A stretch of DNA of 64,000 bases from Treponema_C sp050937815 (GCF_050937815.1 NZ_JACDIJ010000001.1:636242-700241), one strand, 5' to 3'. Shown: positions 17,682 to 26,873, numbered from the stretch's first letter. Made by a program: numbers and translations. The notes: generated by a model not told the origin, from the sequence alone.

Positions 17682-18854
17682 ATGGAACGATCTTCTTTTG
17701 ATATACGTATAGCGGAAAAATTAAACGAAAAAGCAATTACCGTACCGACCCCCGTACAAAAAGATGTTATACCCTTAATATACGAGGGCGTTAACTGCCT
17801 TTTCGAATCGGAAACGGGAACGGGAAAAACCCTTGCCTATTTACTGCCCTTGATTCAACGTTTGTGTTTTGACGCTGACGATACCGATGAAACTTTGCGG
17901 CAAACAAAGCTGCTTATCGCAGCTCCGACAAAAGAATTGGCGTCTCAAATAAAAGCCGAATTGAATTATTTTATACCCGAAGGCGGAAAAACACTGCTGT
18001 GCTTCGGAGGCTCGCCTCTAAAACGGCAAATTGAAGGCTTAAAAGAAAAACCCTTTGCCGTTATAGGTTCTCCGAACCGTTTGCTGGAACTTATCCGTCT
18101 TAAAAAAATAAAAACGGCACAAGTGGAAGCCGTTGTATTCGATGAAGCCGACAGGCTTTTGTCAAAAGAAATGAGCGACGAAAGCACCGTTTTATTGGAA
18201 AGTTTGCCCGCACACGTACAGTTTTGCGCATGTTCGGCAACCCTTCCGCTGCACATACAAAGCCGTTTAACCGAATTGTTGGAAGAAACCGGAATAGCTG
18301 AAGGAAAAAGAACACAAATACGCATCCTGCCCAAAGAAAACATATTAACAGAACAAATAACTCACTGGGCATTTTATACGGAAAACCGTGATAAAAACGA
18401 TACGCTCAGACGGTTTTTAGCCGCCGAAAATCCGGAAAAAGCTCTTATATTTTGTATAAATGCCGAACAAACCGAACATACGGCCGAATATCTTTCGTTT
18501 AAACATGTCGATTGCTTTGCACTTCATGCCCGCACGGATAAAATAAAGCGCAAACAAGCTTTAGATAAATTCAAAAGCGGTTCGTGCAAAGTCCTTGTCA
18601 CCAGCGACCTTGCGGCGCGCGGATTGGACATTAAGGGAATCACGCATGTTATCCAAATGGGTTTGTCCGAAAATCCCGATTTTTTTGTACACCGCGCAGG
18701 ACGCACGGGAAGATCGGGAAATACGGGTATAAACGTTGTTATAGGCGATGAAAGCGATTTGCATTTGCTTGCACAATTTGAAAAAAAATTCGGCCTTATC
18801 ATATACCCTAAAGATTTATATGAAGGAAAAGTTGTATCCGCCGACGACTGTTGA
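17682..18854 (+). CDS. DEAD-box RNA helicase
   Basis: Start placed at MERSSFD (17682); the longer frame would begin inside the promoter. The compact 390-residue protein has all core motifs: Q-like TPVQKDVIP, I ETGTGKT, Ia PTKELASQ, II VFDEADR, III SAT, V TSDLAARGLDI and VI HRAGRTGRSG. There is almost no C-terminal extension, so its RNA specificity is not predictable (RhlE/SrmB-like ribosome assembly or RNA decay are options). Predicted leaderless. Confidence 0.9.
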   Translation: MERSSFDIRIAEKLNEKAITVPTPVQKDVIPLIYEGVNCLFESETGTGKTLAYLLPLIQRLCFDADDTDETLRQTKLLIAAPTKELASQIKAELNYFIPEGGKTLLCFGGSPLKRQIEGLKEKPFAVIGSPNRLLELIRLKKIKTAQVEAVVFDEADRLLSKEMSDESTVLLESLPAHVQFCACSATLPLHIQSRLTELLEETGIAEGKRTQIRILPKENILTEQITHWAFYTENRDKNDTLRRFLAAENPEKALIFCINAEQTEHTAEYLSFKHVDCFALHARTDKIKRKQALDKFKSGSCKVLVTSDLAARGLDIKGITHVIQMGLSENPDFFVHRAGRTGRSGNTGINVVIGDESDLHLLAQFEKKFGLIIYPKDLYEGKVVSADDC

Positions 18855-19041
18855 GTAAGCGGCGATAAAATCAAAATGCGGGCAAATGTAGCGGCAAAGA
18901 TGCGGCAGCTCATAAAAAAACAGTACAGTTTTATGTTTTCTTTGTCTTATCAGTAAGTACGGATACAGTACATTGACAGAGATTGCCCTCCGTGATAAAA
19001 TTGTTGAATATATCATTTTTACTTATAAACAAGGATTTTAT

Positions 19042-20520
19042 ATGAAAAAAGAAGGTCATAAACCTATTACTAAAACGCTTCTCTATATAGGTTCCGTAAT
19101 TATACTTATTTTAGCGGCGGTATCTTTTATAGTAATTCCCGCAATGCTTCCCGGTGCTCAAGAAAAATTGCCGCCGCTGGGTTCATATAAGGGTAAAAAA
19201 ATCGAATATGTCCAGGGTTCGTATTTTACGGAAGCGGTTGCCTATTATGATAATCTGCAAAAAGAGCGCATGTCCCGAGAAAATCTGCAAAATACGGCGG
19301 ACGGGGATATGCTCAGTATTTTTATCCAAGCATTCCGCGATACGGTTATGACCCTTGCTATTAGCGATGAAGTAAAAAAAAGCGGATATATTGTGCCGGA
19401 ACCTCTTGTACAACGTGCAATGCTGCCTTATTTTTCCAACAGCAGCGGTACGTACTCGGCAAAGATTTTCCGCGACACTCCGAACAACCGCAAAATTGAA
19501 ATCAGAAAACAAGTGGAAAATCAGCTTGTATACAGCCGTTATTCCGACGATATAAGCAATCTTAAATCGTCAAATGCCGAAATACAGTTCATTGCGGACA
19601 TGAATAAGGCCGCCCGTTCTTTTGACGCCGCATTTTTTTCTACGGCGGAATATCCGAAAGAAGAAGCGGCCGCTTTCGGCAAAAACAATCCCGAACTGTT
19701 TATAAAATATGATTTATCCGTTATCACCCTTGAAACCGAAAGCGAAGCAAAAAAACTTGCAAGCCGGCTTAAAAACAATGAACTGGTGTTTACCGATGCG
19801 CTAAGTGAATATTCGACAAAACAGTACAGCGACGATAAGGGTGCATTAAACAACAAATATCATTACCAGCTCAAAAACATCGTCAAATCAGAAGATGCAT
19901 TCAAAGAACTTACCGCCCTTGCACAAGGCGGAATAAGCGGGGCTATCGAAACGTCAAGCGGGTGGTCGATTTTTATGTGTACCGGAGCGGCTGAAAACGC
20001 TGATTTTGCAGACGCTTCAATGGCAAATCTCGTATATAATTATATGACGGTTTATGAAGCGGGTATTATAGAAGAATATTTTATAAACATTGCAAAGGAT
20101 TTTTCGGCACAAGCTGCCGTACAGGGTTTTACCGAGGCGGCGCTTACATACAATGCACAAACGGCTGAAATTCCCCCATTCCCGATAAACTACGGTAATA
20201 CGCAATTACTCGGTTCCATTGCTTTCGGTATTATTCCTCAATTAGCCGAAGCCCAATCAAATGAAAAGTTTTTGACAACCGCCTTTTCTTTGGCCGAAAA
20301 AGAAATCTCGGAACCTTTGGTTTTGGGACAAAATATAGTTGTTCTTCAACTCAAAAGCATTGAAACCGACGAAAAAGTTTCATCGGAGCTTTTACAATAT
20401 ATATATCCCCGTTACACATCGCAAACAGATGCGGCAGCAGTACAGTCATTTTTTATGGCAAGTCCGCACTTAAAAAACAATGTATTTGATGTGTTTTTTA
20501 AGCATTTTATGGGTAATTAA
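19042..20520 (+). CDS. Membrane-anchored parvulin-type peptidyl-prolyl isomerase
   Basis: Start at 19042 (MKKEGHK) with AAGGA 8 nt upstream; the 23 preceding in-frame residues lack a site. The 492-residue product has one N-terminal transmembrane anchor (LLYIGSVIILILAAVSFIVI), a SurA_N/PpiD-like helical region and a parvulin domain (about 230-315: LSEYSTKQYSDDKGAL, GISGAIETSSGWSIF). It would help fold or deliver periplasmic and outer-membrane proteins. The DUF115 gene follows after 6 bp. Confidence 0.82.
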   Translation: MKKEGHKPITKTLLYIGSVIILILAAVSFIVIPAMLPGAQEKLPPLGSYKGKKIEYVQGSYFTEAVAYYDNLQKERMSRENLQNTADGDMLSIFIQAFRDTVMTLAISDEVKKSGYIVPEPLVQRAMLPYFSNSSGTYSAKIFRDTPNNRKIEIRKQVENQLVYSRYSDDISNLKSSNAEIQFIADMNKAARSFDAAFFSTAEYPKEEAAAFGKNNPELFIKYDLSVITLETESEAKKLASRLKNNELVFTDALSEYSTKQYSDDKGALNNKYHYQLKNIVKSEDAFKELTALAQGGISGAIETSSGWSIFMCTGAAENADFADASMANLVYNYMTVYEAGIIEEYFINIAKDFSAQAAVQGFTEAALTYNAQTAEIPPFPINYGNTQLLGSIAFGIIPQLAEAQSNEKFLTTAFSLAEKEISEPLVLGQNIVVLQLKSIETDEKVSSELLQYIYPRYTSQTDAAAVQSFFMASPHLKNNVFDVFFKHFMGN

Positions 20521-20526
20521 AACTAG

Positions 20527-22281
20527 ATGTCCGGCAATGATACACCCTGTACGGTTGAAGCCCGTCAGGGTGTTTCCGTTTTATACCGCGGACGCTATTT
20601 GTTTTCGCGCTACGAGCCGCAAAAACCTCTGCAAAAGACACTCGAAACTTTTACAATACTGCCTGAAAGCCTTGTACTTTGCCTTTCTCCCGTTTTACCT
20701 TTTACAGTCGATTTAATCCGCGAAAAAATAGAGAAGGAAGCCATTCCGGGCTGTTTTATATTGTGCGCGGAAACCGATCCCGTCCTTTACGATTTTTATA
20801 TTAAGCAAAAACAAAACAGTTCCCCACCGAATCCCCCTATGCAGCACAGCCCCGTGCAAAAAGGCGGCGAAAAAAGCATAAGCTGTCCCGATGCGGTATG
20901 TCCGGATGCGGCCGTCCTTTTTAAAAAGGAAGAGGAAATAGCGCGTCTTTTGGACGGAGAAGATTTTTCGCCCCGGTATTCGGGAAGCCCTCTTCCCGCA
21001 ATAGGCTTTTTTAGGCGGGTACTTGTATTGGAAGCTTCGGGTACGGCCGCACTGTATGCGGATTTTTATAAAGCGCTTTTTTCTTATGCGCAAAACAGTA
21101 TCGCCGTTTTTTGGAAAAACAGAATGACCCTGGTGCGCTTGGGACGGCTTTTTTCCCGCAATGTTTTAAAAAATGCGGCCCGCATAGCGGCCCGCTCGGC
21201 ATCTTCGGTTCCCTTAATTCCCGCTTCGCTAAACCGCCCCATTCTGGTCGCAGGAGCCGGTCCCTCTTTGGATGCCCTGATTCCTTTTATAAAACGTTAT
21301 GCGCAAAAACTGTATATCATAGCCGTTGACGCGGCATTCCGTCCGCTTTACGACAAGGGCATAAGGCCGAATGCCCTTGTTACCGTTGAAAGTCAAGTTA
21401 TAAGTCAGCGTTCTCTTATAGGAGCGCGCCGAAGCGGTATACCGATTATAGCCGACATGTGCGCAAGAAGCGCAAATCTGCGTATTACGGAAGGCAGTTT
21501 GTCCTTTTTTATCTCGGAGTATGCAAAACTTCCCCTTTTGGAGCGCATAAAAAAAGCGCTGCCGGAACTTCCGGTTTTTCCGCCCCTAGGTTCTGTGGGC
21601 TTGGCGGCCGTTGAAACCGCCCTCTTTTTACGTGCCGAAGGCACAAGCGTTTTTACCTGCGGCCTTGATTTTTCATACCCTGCGGGTGTAAGCCATTGCA
21701 AAGAAAGCCCCTCACAAAAAGAAGGACACGCAAGTTCCGGCCGCCTTATGCCGGCAGGAAATCCCGCCTCGGCCTTTAGGGACGGCGCTTTTTTTATAGA
21801 AGGAAAGGGCGGAACGCATCTCGCCTGTGATCCCGCCCTGCACTCCTACGCAGAGCTTTTTTCCGCCCGCTATAAAAATGCGGCGAACATCTACGACCTC
21901 TCCCTTTCGGGAGCAAAGACGGGCCTTCCTTTTTTAACGGAAAAAGAAGCGGGCGGTTTGATAGAAAGAGAGGCCGGCCGATTGCCGGAGCGCGCTGCGG
22001 ATTGCCCGGCGGAAATCGGGGCAGCCTCCGTTGAAGCTTTTTATATAGAAGAAAAAAAACGCCTCTATACACTGCGCGCCGCCCTTACCGGAGAATCGCC
22101 TCTGAGTACGGAAGCTTTAAAAGCCTTATTGGAAGAATGCAGTTATTTATATATCCATTTTCCCGACGGACATCGCGGACCCTCTTTATCGCAAAGTTTT
22201 TTAAACCGTGTCCGAAGCGAAATCGACATATTTATAAAAGATACGGAAGGTGCAGCCTCTCTCGCTTCTCTTGACGGATGA
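20527..22281 (+). CDS. DUF115/MptE-like family protein
   Basis: 584 residues. The central region holds the 6-hydroxymethylpterin-pyrophosphokinase-like DUF115 fold: ILVAGAGPSLDALIPFIK (about 239-256), VDAAFRPLYDKGIRPNALVTVE and SVFTCGLDFSYPAG. In flagellated bacteria DUF115 (Maf-like) proteins often take part in glycosylating flagellin or surface proteins; archaeal MptE makes a pterin. Which applies here is unclear. It begins 6 bp after the parvulin gene without a strong ribosome site, so translation is probably coupled. Confidence 0.75.
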   Translation: MSGNDTPCTVEARQGVSVLYRGRYLFSRYEPQKPLQKTLETFTILPESLVLCLSPVLPFTVDLIREKIEKEAIPGCFILCAETDPVLYDFYIKQKQNSSPPNPPMQHSPVQKGGEKSISCPDAVCPDAAVLFKKEEEIARLLDGEDFSPRYSGSPLPAIGFFRRVLVLEASGTAALYADFYKALFSYAQNSIAVFWKNRMTLVRLGRLFSRNVLKNAARIAARSASSVPLIPASLNRPILVAGAGPSLDALIPFIKRYAQKLYIIAVDAAFRPLYDKGIRPNALVTVESQVISQRSLIGARRSGIPIIADMCARSANLRITEGSLSFFISEYAKLPLLERIKKALPELPVFPPLGSVGLAAVETALFLRAEGTSVFTCGLDFSYPAGVSHCKESPSQKEGHASSGRLMPAGNPASAFRDGAFFIEGKGGTHLACDPALHSYAELFSARYKNAANIYDLSLSGAKTGLPFLTEKEAGGLIEREAGRLPERAADCPAEIGAASVEAFYIEEKKRLYTLRAALTGESPLSTEALKALLEECSYLYIHFPDGHRGPSLSQSFLNRVRSEIDIFIKDTEGAASLASLDG

Positions 22282-22299
22282 GAAGTCATAACGTACAAT
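22271..22299 (+). promoter_or_regulatory. Promoter of the RelBE-like pair
   Basis: TTGACG (22271-22276), 17 bp, TACAAT (22294-22299); the -35 overlaps the end of the DUF115 gene. Confidence 0.6.
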
Positions 22300-22316
22300 G
22301 ATAAAAGGAGAATGGT

Positions 22317-22586
22317 ATGGCGGAAGCAGTACAAATCGAAAGGGTTGCAAAAAAAACGCAGGAACAAACGGCCGAAATATGTTTTCCCCGCCGCACATTG
22401 GCGAGAATAGATGCGCTTGCAAAACGTACTTCCCTCTCCAGAAATCTTCTTATAAATCAAGCCGTCGAACACAGCCTTGAAGACCTTGAAGACATCTATC
22501 TTGCAGAACAGGTGTTGGAAGAAATCAAAACGGGAAAGCAAAAAGTATACAGTCTTGAAGAAGTTGAAAAAGAATTGGGTTTATGA
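22317..22586 (+). CDS. RelB/ribbon-helix-helix antitoxin
   Basis: 89 residues preceded by AAAGGAG. The middle (AEICFPRRTLARIDALAKRTSLSRNLLINQAVEHSL) reads as a ribbon-helix-helix DNA-binding unit, and the acidic tail (LEEVEKELGL) would wrap the toxin. Its last 4 nt overlap the toxin start (ATGA), the usual antitoxin-first RelBE order. Confidence 0.8.
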   Translation: MAEAVQIERVAKKTQEQTAEICFPRRTLARIDALAKRTSLSRNLLINQAVEHSLEDLEDIYLAEQVLEEIKTGKQKVYSLEEVEKELGL

Positions 22587-22873
22587 AAGTTCAACTCTCG
22601 GAGCAAGCAAAAAAGACACTGTCAAAGCTTGATAAACCGATTTCAAGAAAGATAACAAGCTATCTGCATGAAATTGAAAAACTTGCCGATCCCCGAAGCC
22701 GCGGTAAAGGTTTGACAGCGGACAAAACGGGATTATGGCGCTACGGTGCCGTTACACGTTTTATATCGAACAACGGTAAAGCGTTTTTGATTTTTATCAG
22801 CGTTTGCTCTTTTTGCAGCGTTCCCTCCGTTTCGGAACAGATAAGGTATTCATCCGCCGTATTAAAACCGTAG
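22583..22873 (+). pseudogene. RelE-family toxin, C-terminally truncated
   Basis: The first half matches RelE/ParE toxins (QLSEQAKKTLSKLDKPISRK; DPRSRGKGLTADKTGLWRY). After LWRY at about residue 54, where family members continue with RVGDYR and the basic catalytic half, the frame runs into unrelated residues until 22873 and reads antisense to the end of the minus-strand gene that stops at 22741. The catalytic C-terminus is therefore missing and the toxin is probably inactive, though the antitoxin may still regulate. A deletion joining the toxin to the neighbouring gene is the likely cause. Confidence 0.7.
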
Positions 22874-23703
22874 CCGAAAAGCAAGTGCATAACCGTATTT
22901 TTTTTCCGTTTTTGAAAACCGCACACATATACATCGTCCGCTTTTTTAAAGAATAGTATCCGCTCGTTTTTTCGGGCAGGCGTCTTTATTTCGCTCACCT
23001 TTCCCGGCTTGTCGGTGCCGTCAAAAGAGAAAACATATAAAGCATTTTCGCGGGAAAAATACATTTTTCGCTCATGTGCCGAAAAAGACAAATATCGGCC
23101 TTCGGCAAAAAACACCGCTTCCCCGTTTTTTAAAGAAGCGGCAAGAACATAATCCTTTTTACCGTAAAAATCACTGCCCGTTTCAAGCGAAAAAAACGCA
23201 ACGCCGTTATCCGTATCGATTTCAAATTGTACAACCTTGTATCCCTGTTCGGTATACACATCCAAACAGGGAACGAAAACCGAAGAAAGAACGGCTTTAT
23301 TTTGCCCGCTTCGCTTTACAATACAATTTTGCGCTTGTTTTTTTCCACACTCCAATGTATACCAATTTCCGTCTTGAAAATATACCGCATCTATACGGGC
23401 TTCCTCATACCCAAGAGTATAGACTTCCTTCAATAAATGTGATTGTATATCGAAACGCATAAAGGTGCAAAAATCAAAACCCGTATCGCGGACTGTAAAA
23501 AATATATCTTGACCTTCTATATGCGCATTTATAATCCAGCCATGTTCTGCCGGAAAAAGAGGGATTTTTTCAGTAACGGTACATCTTCTATGCTGTTCAT
23601 TTGAAATACGGTACAGAGTAGTACCCGAAACGGCGTAAAAAAAATCTTCTGCAAACAAAAAACTAAAGAGCAGCAGGGGAATAATAACAAGAAATTTTTC
23701 CAT
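22741..23703 (-). CDS. Exported protein of unknown function (propeller-like)
   Basis: 320 residues beginning with a signal peptide (MEKFLVIIPLLLFSFLFA). The rest is a series of short beta-rich blocks of the type Y/F-x-V-S-G-T-x-L-Y-R, NALYVFSFDG and DVYVCGF, suggestive of a beta-propeller. I do not recognise the family. Its 3' end overlaps the truncated RelE frame on the other strand, so its C-terminus may itself have been altered by the same event. Confidence 0.6.
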   Translation of the reverse strand: MEKFLVIIPLLLFSFLFAEDFFYAVSGTTLYRISNEQHRRCTVTEKIPLFPAEHGWIINAHIEGQDIFFTVRDTGFDFCTFMRFDIQSHLLKEVYTLGYEEARIDAVYFQDGNWYTLECGKKQAQNCIVKRSGQNKAVLSSVFVPCLDVYTEQGYKVVQFEIDTDNGVAFFSLETGSDFYGKKDYVLAASLKNGEAVFFAEGRYLSFSAHERKMYFSRENALYVFSFDGTDKPGKVSEIKTPARKNERILFFKKADDVYVCGFQKRKKNTVMHLLFGYGFNTADEYLICSETEGTLQKEQTLIKIKNALPLFDIKRVTAP

Positions 23704-23718
23704 ACCGACTTCTTAATA

Positions 23719-23982
23719 TTATCCGAAAAGAGCTTGACGTAAAATACTGTTTATCCGTGTTTGATATATTTCTCCTTCCGCTTCTAAAGCTTCCAATATA
23801 TCGGTATCTATCTTTATTGATATTGTTTTTTTTGTAGGAGAAGAAAGAGGAGGTCTCGGAAAAGCGGGCTTGAATTCTTTTAACTGCTCATCGGTAAATT
23901 CGGGAATATCTTCGTCATATACTATGGGGCTGTTTTTTATTTCATTAATTCTTTTATCCGTTAATTTTTTTGACATAATCAT
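23719..23982 (-). CDS. brnA: BrnA-family antitoxin
   Basis: Start at 23982, where AGGAGG lies 6 nt upstream; an ATG two codons later is possible. The 87-residue product has the BrnA layout: a toxin-binding N-terminal half (NSPIVYDEDIPEFTDEQLKEF) and a ribbon-helix-helix C-terminus (KKTISIKIDTDILEALEA...YQTRINSILRQAL). It neutralises BrnT and represses the operon. Its start lies 29 nt inside brnT. Confidence 0.88.
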   Translation of the reverse strand: MIMSKKLTDKRINEIKNSPIVYDEDIPEFTDEQLKEFKPAFPRPPLSSPTKKTISIKIDTDILEALEAEGEIYQTRINSILRQALFG

Positions 23983-24271
23983 AGTATACCTCCTGCAATT
24001 TTTTTTCAGCCTTTCGTGCCGATATAATTCGTATGCGGTTATTTCGTTCCGTGTAATAAACCACAATAACAAGGATACCGTTTAAACAACCGATACTATA
24101 AAATCTTTGTTCATTGTGAGAGTGGGTATCATCCTGTCTGGTCAGAAGATACGGATCATTAAATATTTCGGTTATTTCATCAAAACCGAATCCGTGCTTC
24201 TTTATATTACTCTCATTTTTTTCCTTGTCCCACTCAAATAAAGTATCTTCGCTTATAATTGTGGTTCCCAT
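23954..24271 (-). CDS. brnT: BrnT-family ribonuclease toxin
   Basis: 105 residues with the BrnT (DUF497) pattern: LFEWDKEKNESNIKKHGFGF, FNDP, then RFYSIGCLNGILVIVVYYTE and NRIRIISARKA. BrnT is a RelE-fold mRNase. The toxin precedes the antitoxin, as is normal for BrnTA. The frame is complete and conserved residues are present, so the module should be functional. Confidence 0.92.
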   Translation of the reverse strand: MGTTIISEDTLFEWDKEKNESNIKKHGFGFDEITEIFNDPYLLTRQDDTHSHNEQRFYSIGCLNGILVIVVYYTERNNRIRIISARKAEKKLQEVYYDYVKKING

Positions 24272-24288
24272 AGTAACCCGCCAATAAA

Positions 24289-24317
24289 AGCATACACCTT
24301 AATCCGCTTATCTGCAA
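24289..24317 (-). promoter_or_regulatory. Promoter of brnTA
   Basis: TTGCAG (24312-24317), 17 bp, TATGCT (24289-24294) on the minus strand, in the 55-bp gap after the upstream membrane-protein gene. Confidence 0.55.
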
Positions 24318-24326
24318 GTTTAAAAA

Positions 24327-24785
24327 TTACTTTTCCGACTGGAGCACGTATTTTTTGGAAAAGGCGGTAATAAAGCGCACGCCGCATGAAAAAAGTGCAA
24401 AGCCCAACCCCGAATAAAAGGGGCCTATAAAGGCGGCCGGAAAAAGGTTTAATTTGCGGGAAACGATTCCGAAGCTCATCATGACAATCATAATGGTGTA
24501 AGACTTTAAATCGAAAAAAAGCCAAAAACAGGTGCGCTCATCGCTCATATCGCGGATACGGCGGATGTGTTTATACACAAGTTTGCGGAAAATCATCAAA
24601 TAAAAAAATAAAAATACGCCGATAAAGGCTAAAATCGAAACGGGGCTGCGCATTGTAAAAAAAAGCAAAAGCGGAAAGCCCGTTTTGCACACCATAAAAC
24701 CGGCAAAAACCCACACAATGCCCGCTATAAGCGGAAGATAATTTTTCGGAATCATGAAAAGATTTTTATGTACCGTATTTTTCAT
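24327..24785 (-). CDS. Small integral membrane protein of unknown function
   Basis: 152 residues with four predicted membrane segments (about 15-32, 48-68, 95-112, 118-135) and a basic cytoplasmic loop (RKLVYKHIRRIRDMSDERT). I do not recognise a family. Its ATG overlaps the GH114 stop (ATGA), so it is translationally coupled to that gene and may anchor or export it or its product. Confidence 0.65.
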   Translation of the reverse strand: MKNTVHKNLFMIPKNYLPLIAGIVWVFAGFMVCKTGFPLLLFFTMRSPVSILAFIGVFLFFYLMIFRKLVYKHIRRIRDMSDERTCFWLFFDLKSYTIMIVMMSFGIVSRKLNLFPAAFIGPFYSGLGFALFSCGVRFITAFSKKYVLQSEK

Positions 24786-25882
24786 TCTTTTTCCCCGTTT
24801 TCAAAATATTCAAAGGCGTCGACTATATCCAGATAAACACCGTCAAAGCCCGCATCAAGTATTTTTTGCAAATACGAGTTGTCGCCCTTGTAAATAATAT
24901 CCTGCCATTCGGAATCACGGTAATCGACTTTAAAGTTTTCCTTCCATGCGGGATTTTCACCCTTCAGCCATTCGGGAGCGGCACTGTCAAATTTTTCCGC
25001 AGATACACGGTCGGAATTCCGCCGGCTTTGCCGCAGCCCTTTGTTCCATTCATCCTTCCAATAATAGCGGTAGGATTCGGCTTCGCCTATGCTCATATAG
25101 GCGATAACTTTTCGGCGCGCACGGGATTTTTTATACTGCAGCGTTTTTACATCGCTTGATTCAAGCGCCGTACCGTCGAAAAACAAATCGATTACAAAGG
25201 CGTCGTAGTCGGTTGCCGCAAGACAGCGGATAAAGTCGTCCTTTGAAGCAAAATTTTCGGGGTTGATAAGATACAAAAAGTTTTTCGCCTGCGCAATACG
25301 TTCTATACTTTCATCGTTTTTATTAAAAGGTTCGGCAGGGCGCGGCGGTATTGAACTTAAATCGCGCTTATTTGCCGCAAAAGAAATATAGCCGTTTTGC
25401 CGATTGAGTTTATACGAAGAATCGATAAAAGCGGGCGAAGTACAATAATCGACAACCAGCACCGCCTTGCCGTTTTGTACAAAAATATCGCACAGCGATT
25501 TTAAGCGCTTTGAAACGGGGCCGGGGGTGGGCTTATTGTCGGCGGTATAGCCGAAATACAAGTCTTCCCTTCCCGTCCCCGCAATTGCGTTAAGATAATC
25601 GCTCATCACCGGAGAATCGGGCAGCCCGTCCGAAGTAATCAATTCCTGGGCGTTTTGCACAATGAGCTCAAAGCCGGGATTCGTTTTGTGTGCCGCCTCA
25701 GCGATTGCGATAACAAAGTTCCGCATTTCGCTTCGCCAATCGACAGCCGGCTTTTCACCCGAAACGGCATACGAGCGCGCGGCCGCACGGGGAGACAGGG
25801 CCGCACAGGAAAAAAGCAGACAGATAAAAACACCGGCAAAAAGCTTTAAAATAAAAACTGCGGCTTTTCGGTCTTTTTTCAT
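24782..25882 (-). CDS. GH114-family lipoprotein (endo-alpha-1,4-polygalactosaminidase type)
   Basis: 366 residues with a lipoprotein signal (LLFSCAALS, Cys at about 26). The body matches GH114/TM1410-like TIM barrels: DYDAFVIDLFFDG, KVIAYMSIGEAESYRYYWKDEW, VDYRDSEWQDII and DAGFDGVYLDIVDAFEYF, carrying the conserved acidic active-site residues. GH114 enzymes cut galactosamine-rich polymers and occur in PelA-type biofilm hydrolases. It overlaps the ROK gene upstream and the membrane-protein gene downstream by 4 nt each. Confidence 0.82.
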   Translation of the reverse strand: MKKDRKAAVFILKLFAGVFICLLFSCAALSPRAAARSYAVSGEKPAVDWRSEMRNFVIAIAEAAHKTNPGFELIVQNAQELITSDGLPDSPVMSDYLNAIAGTGREDLYFGYTADNKPTPGPVSKRLKSLCDIFVQNGKAVLVVDYCTSPAFIDSSYKLNRQNGYISFAANKRDLSSIPPRPAEPFNKNDESIERIAQAKNFLYLINPENFASKDDFIRCLAATDYDAFVIDLFFDGTALESSDVKTLQYKKSRARRKVIAYMSIGEAESYRYYWKDEWNKGLRQSRRNSDRVSAEKFDSAAPEWLKGENPAWKENFKVDYRDSEWQDIIYKGDNSYLQKILDAGFDGVYLDIVDAFEYFENGEKE

Positions 25883-26868
25883 TTGTATGTACCGAGCAGG
25901 GCCGCTCCTACAACGCCCGCCTTATCCTGTAGTTTTCCCGCGCAAATAGAGGGTAAAGCCGTATTCGGACCGCGAAGACATTCTTTTTCTGCGATGCGGC
26001 GAAGGGGCTCAAGCAGTTTTTCACCTTCTTTACTTATGCCGCCTGAAAGCGTGATAATCTGGGGCTGAAAAATGCTTACGGCGTTTACGACACAGGCTGC
26101 AAGCGATTTTATATAATACTCAACAGTTTCGCAGGCGGCTTTATCCCCCTTGTCCGCAGCGCGGAACGCGGTTTTTCCCGAAACGTTTTCGAGGCTTCCG
26201 CCGGCTTCGCTCCACAAGGCGCTTTCGGGGTATTTTTGCATAAAATCGCGGGTGGTTTGCTTTAAGCCGCTTGCCGAAGCGTACATATTCACGCAGCCCT
26301 TTCTTCCGCAGGGGCAGTCGCGCCCGTCAAGTTCTATAACGGTGTGACCGAGTTCCCCCGCCAAACCGTTAGCGCCGCGGAAAATCTCGCCGTTTATAAT
26401 AATGCCCGAGCCGATGCCCGTCCCTATCGTAATAGACACCAAATCGGTGTAGCACTGTATGCCGAGCTTTTCGGGAGGCGTTTCCTTTCCCATGCCCGCA
26501 ATAAATTCGCCCCATGCGGCGGCGTTTGCATCGTTTTCGACAAGTACGGGAAGCGAAAGTTTTTTTTCCAAATAATCTTTAATCGGAACGCCGTAAAAGC
26601 CCAAATTTGCCGCCGTTTCGACCGTTCCCGTTTTAACGTTTACAATACCGGGGGTTCCGATTCCTACACGCGAAAAGCTTTTCGGCGAAAGGCCGGGAAG
26701 CGTTTTTAACACATCCTCTACCGATGCGGCGCAGTCGTCAAGGATTTTTTTCCAATCGCGGGGCAAAAGGGTGCGCCGCTCTACGGAAGCAATCACCTTG
26801 TAGCCGGCATCGAGGACGGCTGTTTTAATCATCGTTCCGCCCAAATCTATTCCCAAATAATATTCCAT
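25879..26868 (-). CDS. ROK-family sugar kinase
   Basis: 329 residues. The ATP site is DLGGTMIKTAVL at the N-terminus; the substrate loop is ENDANAAAWGE; ROK motifs GTGIGSGIIINGEIFRG and ELGH, with the zinc motif CPCGRKGC, are all intact. There is no N-terminal HTH, so it is an enzyme rather than a NagC/XylR-type repressor. Probable substrate glucose or an N-acetylhexosamine. It is the first gene of the ROK-GH114-membrane operon. No ribosome site is visible and a -10 (TATAGT) lies 5 nt upstream. Confidence 0.88.
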   Translation of the reverse strand: MEYYLGIDLGGTMIKTAVLDAGYKVIASVERRTLLPRDWKKILDDCAASVEDVLKTLPGLSPKSFSRVGIGTPGIVNVKTGTVETAANLGFYGVPIKDYLEKKLSLPVLVENDANAAAWGEFIAGMGKETPPEKLGIQCYTDLVSITIGTGIGSGIIINGEIFRGANGLAGELGHTVIELDGRDCPCGRKGCVNMYASASGLKQTTRDFMQKYPESALWSEAGGSLENVSGKTAFRAADKGDKAACETVEYYIKSLAACVVNAVSIFQPQIITLSGGISKEGEKLLEPLRRIAEKECLRGPNTALPSICAGKLQDKAGVVGAALLGTYK

Positions 26869-26873
26869 ATCTT

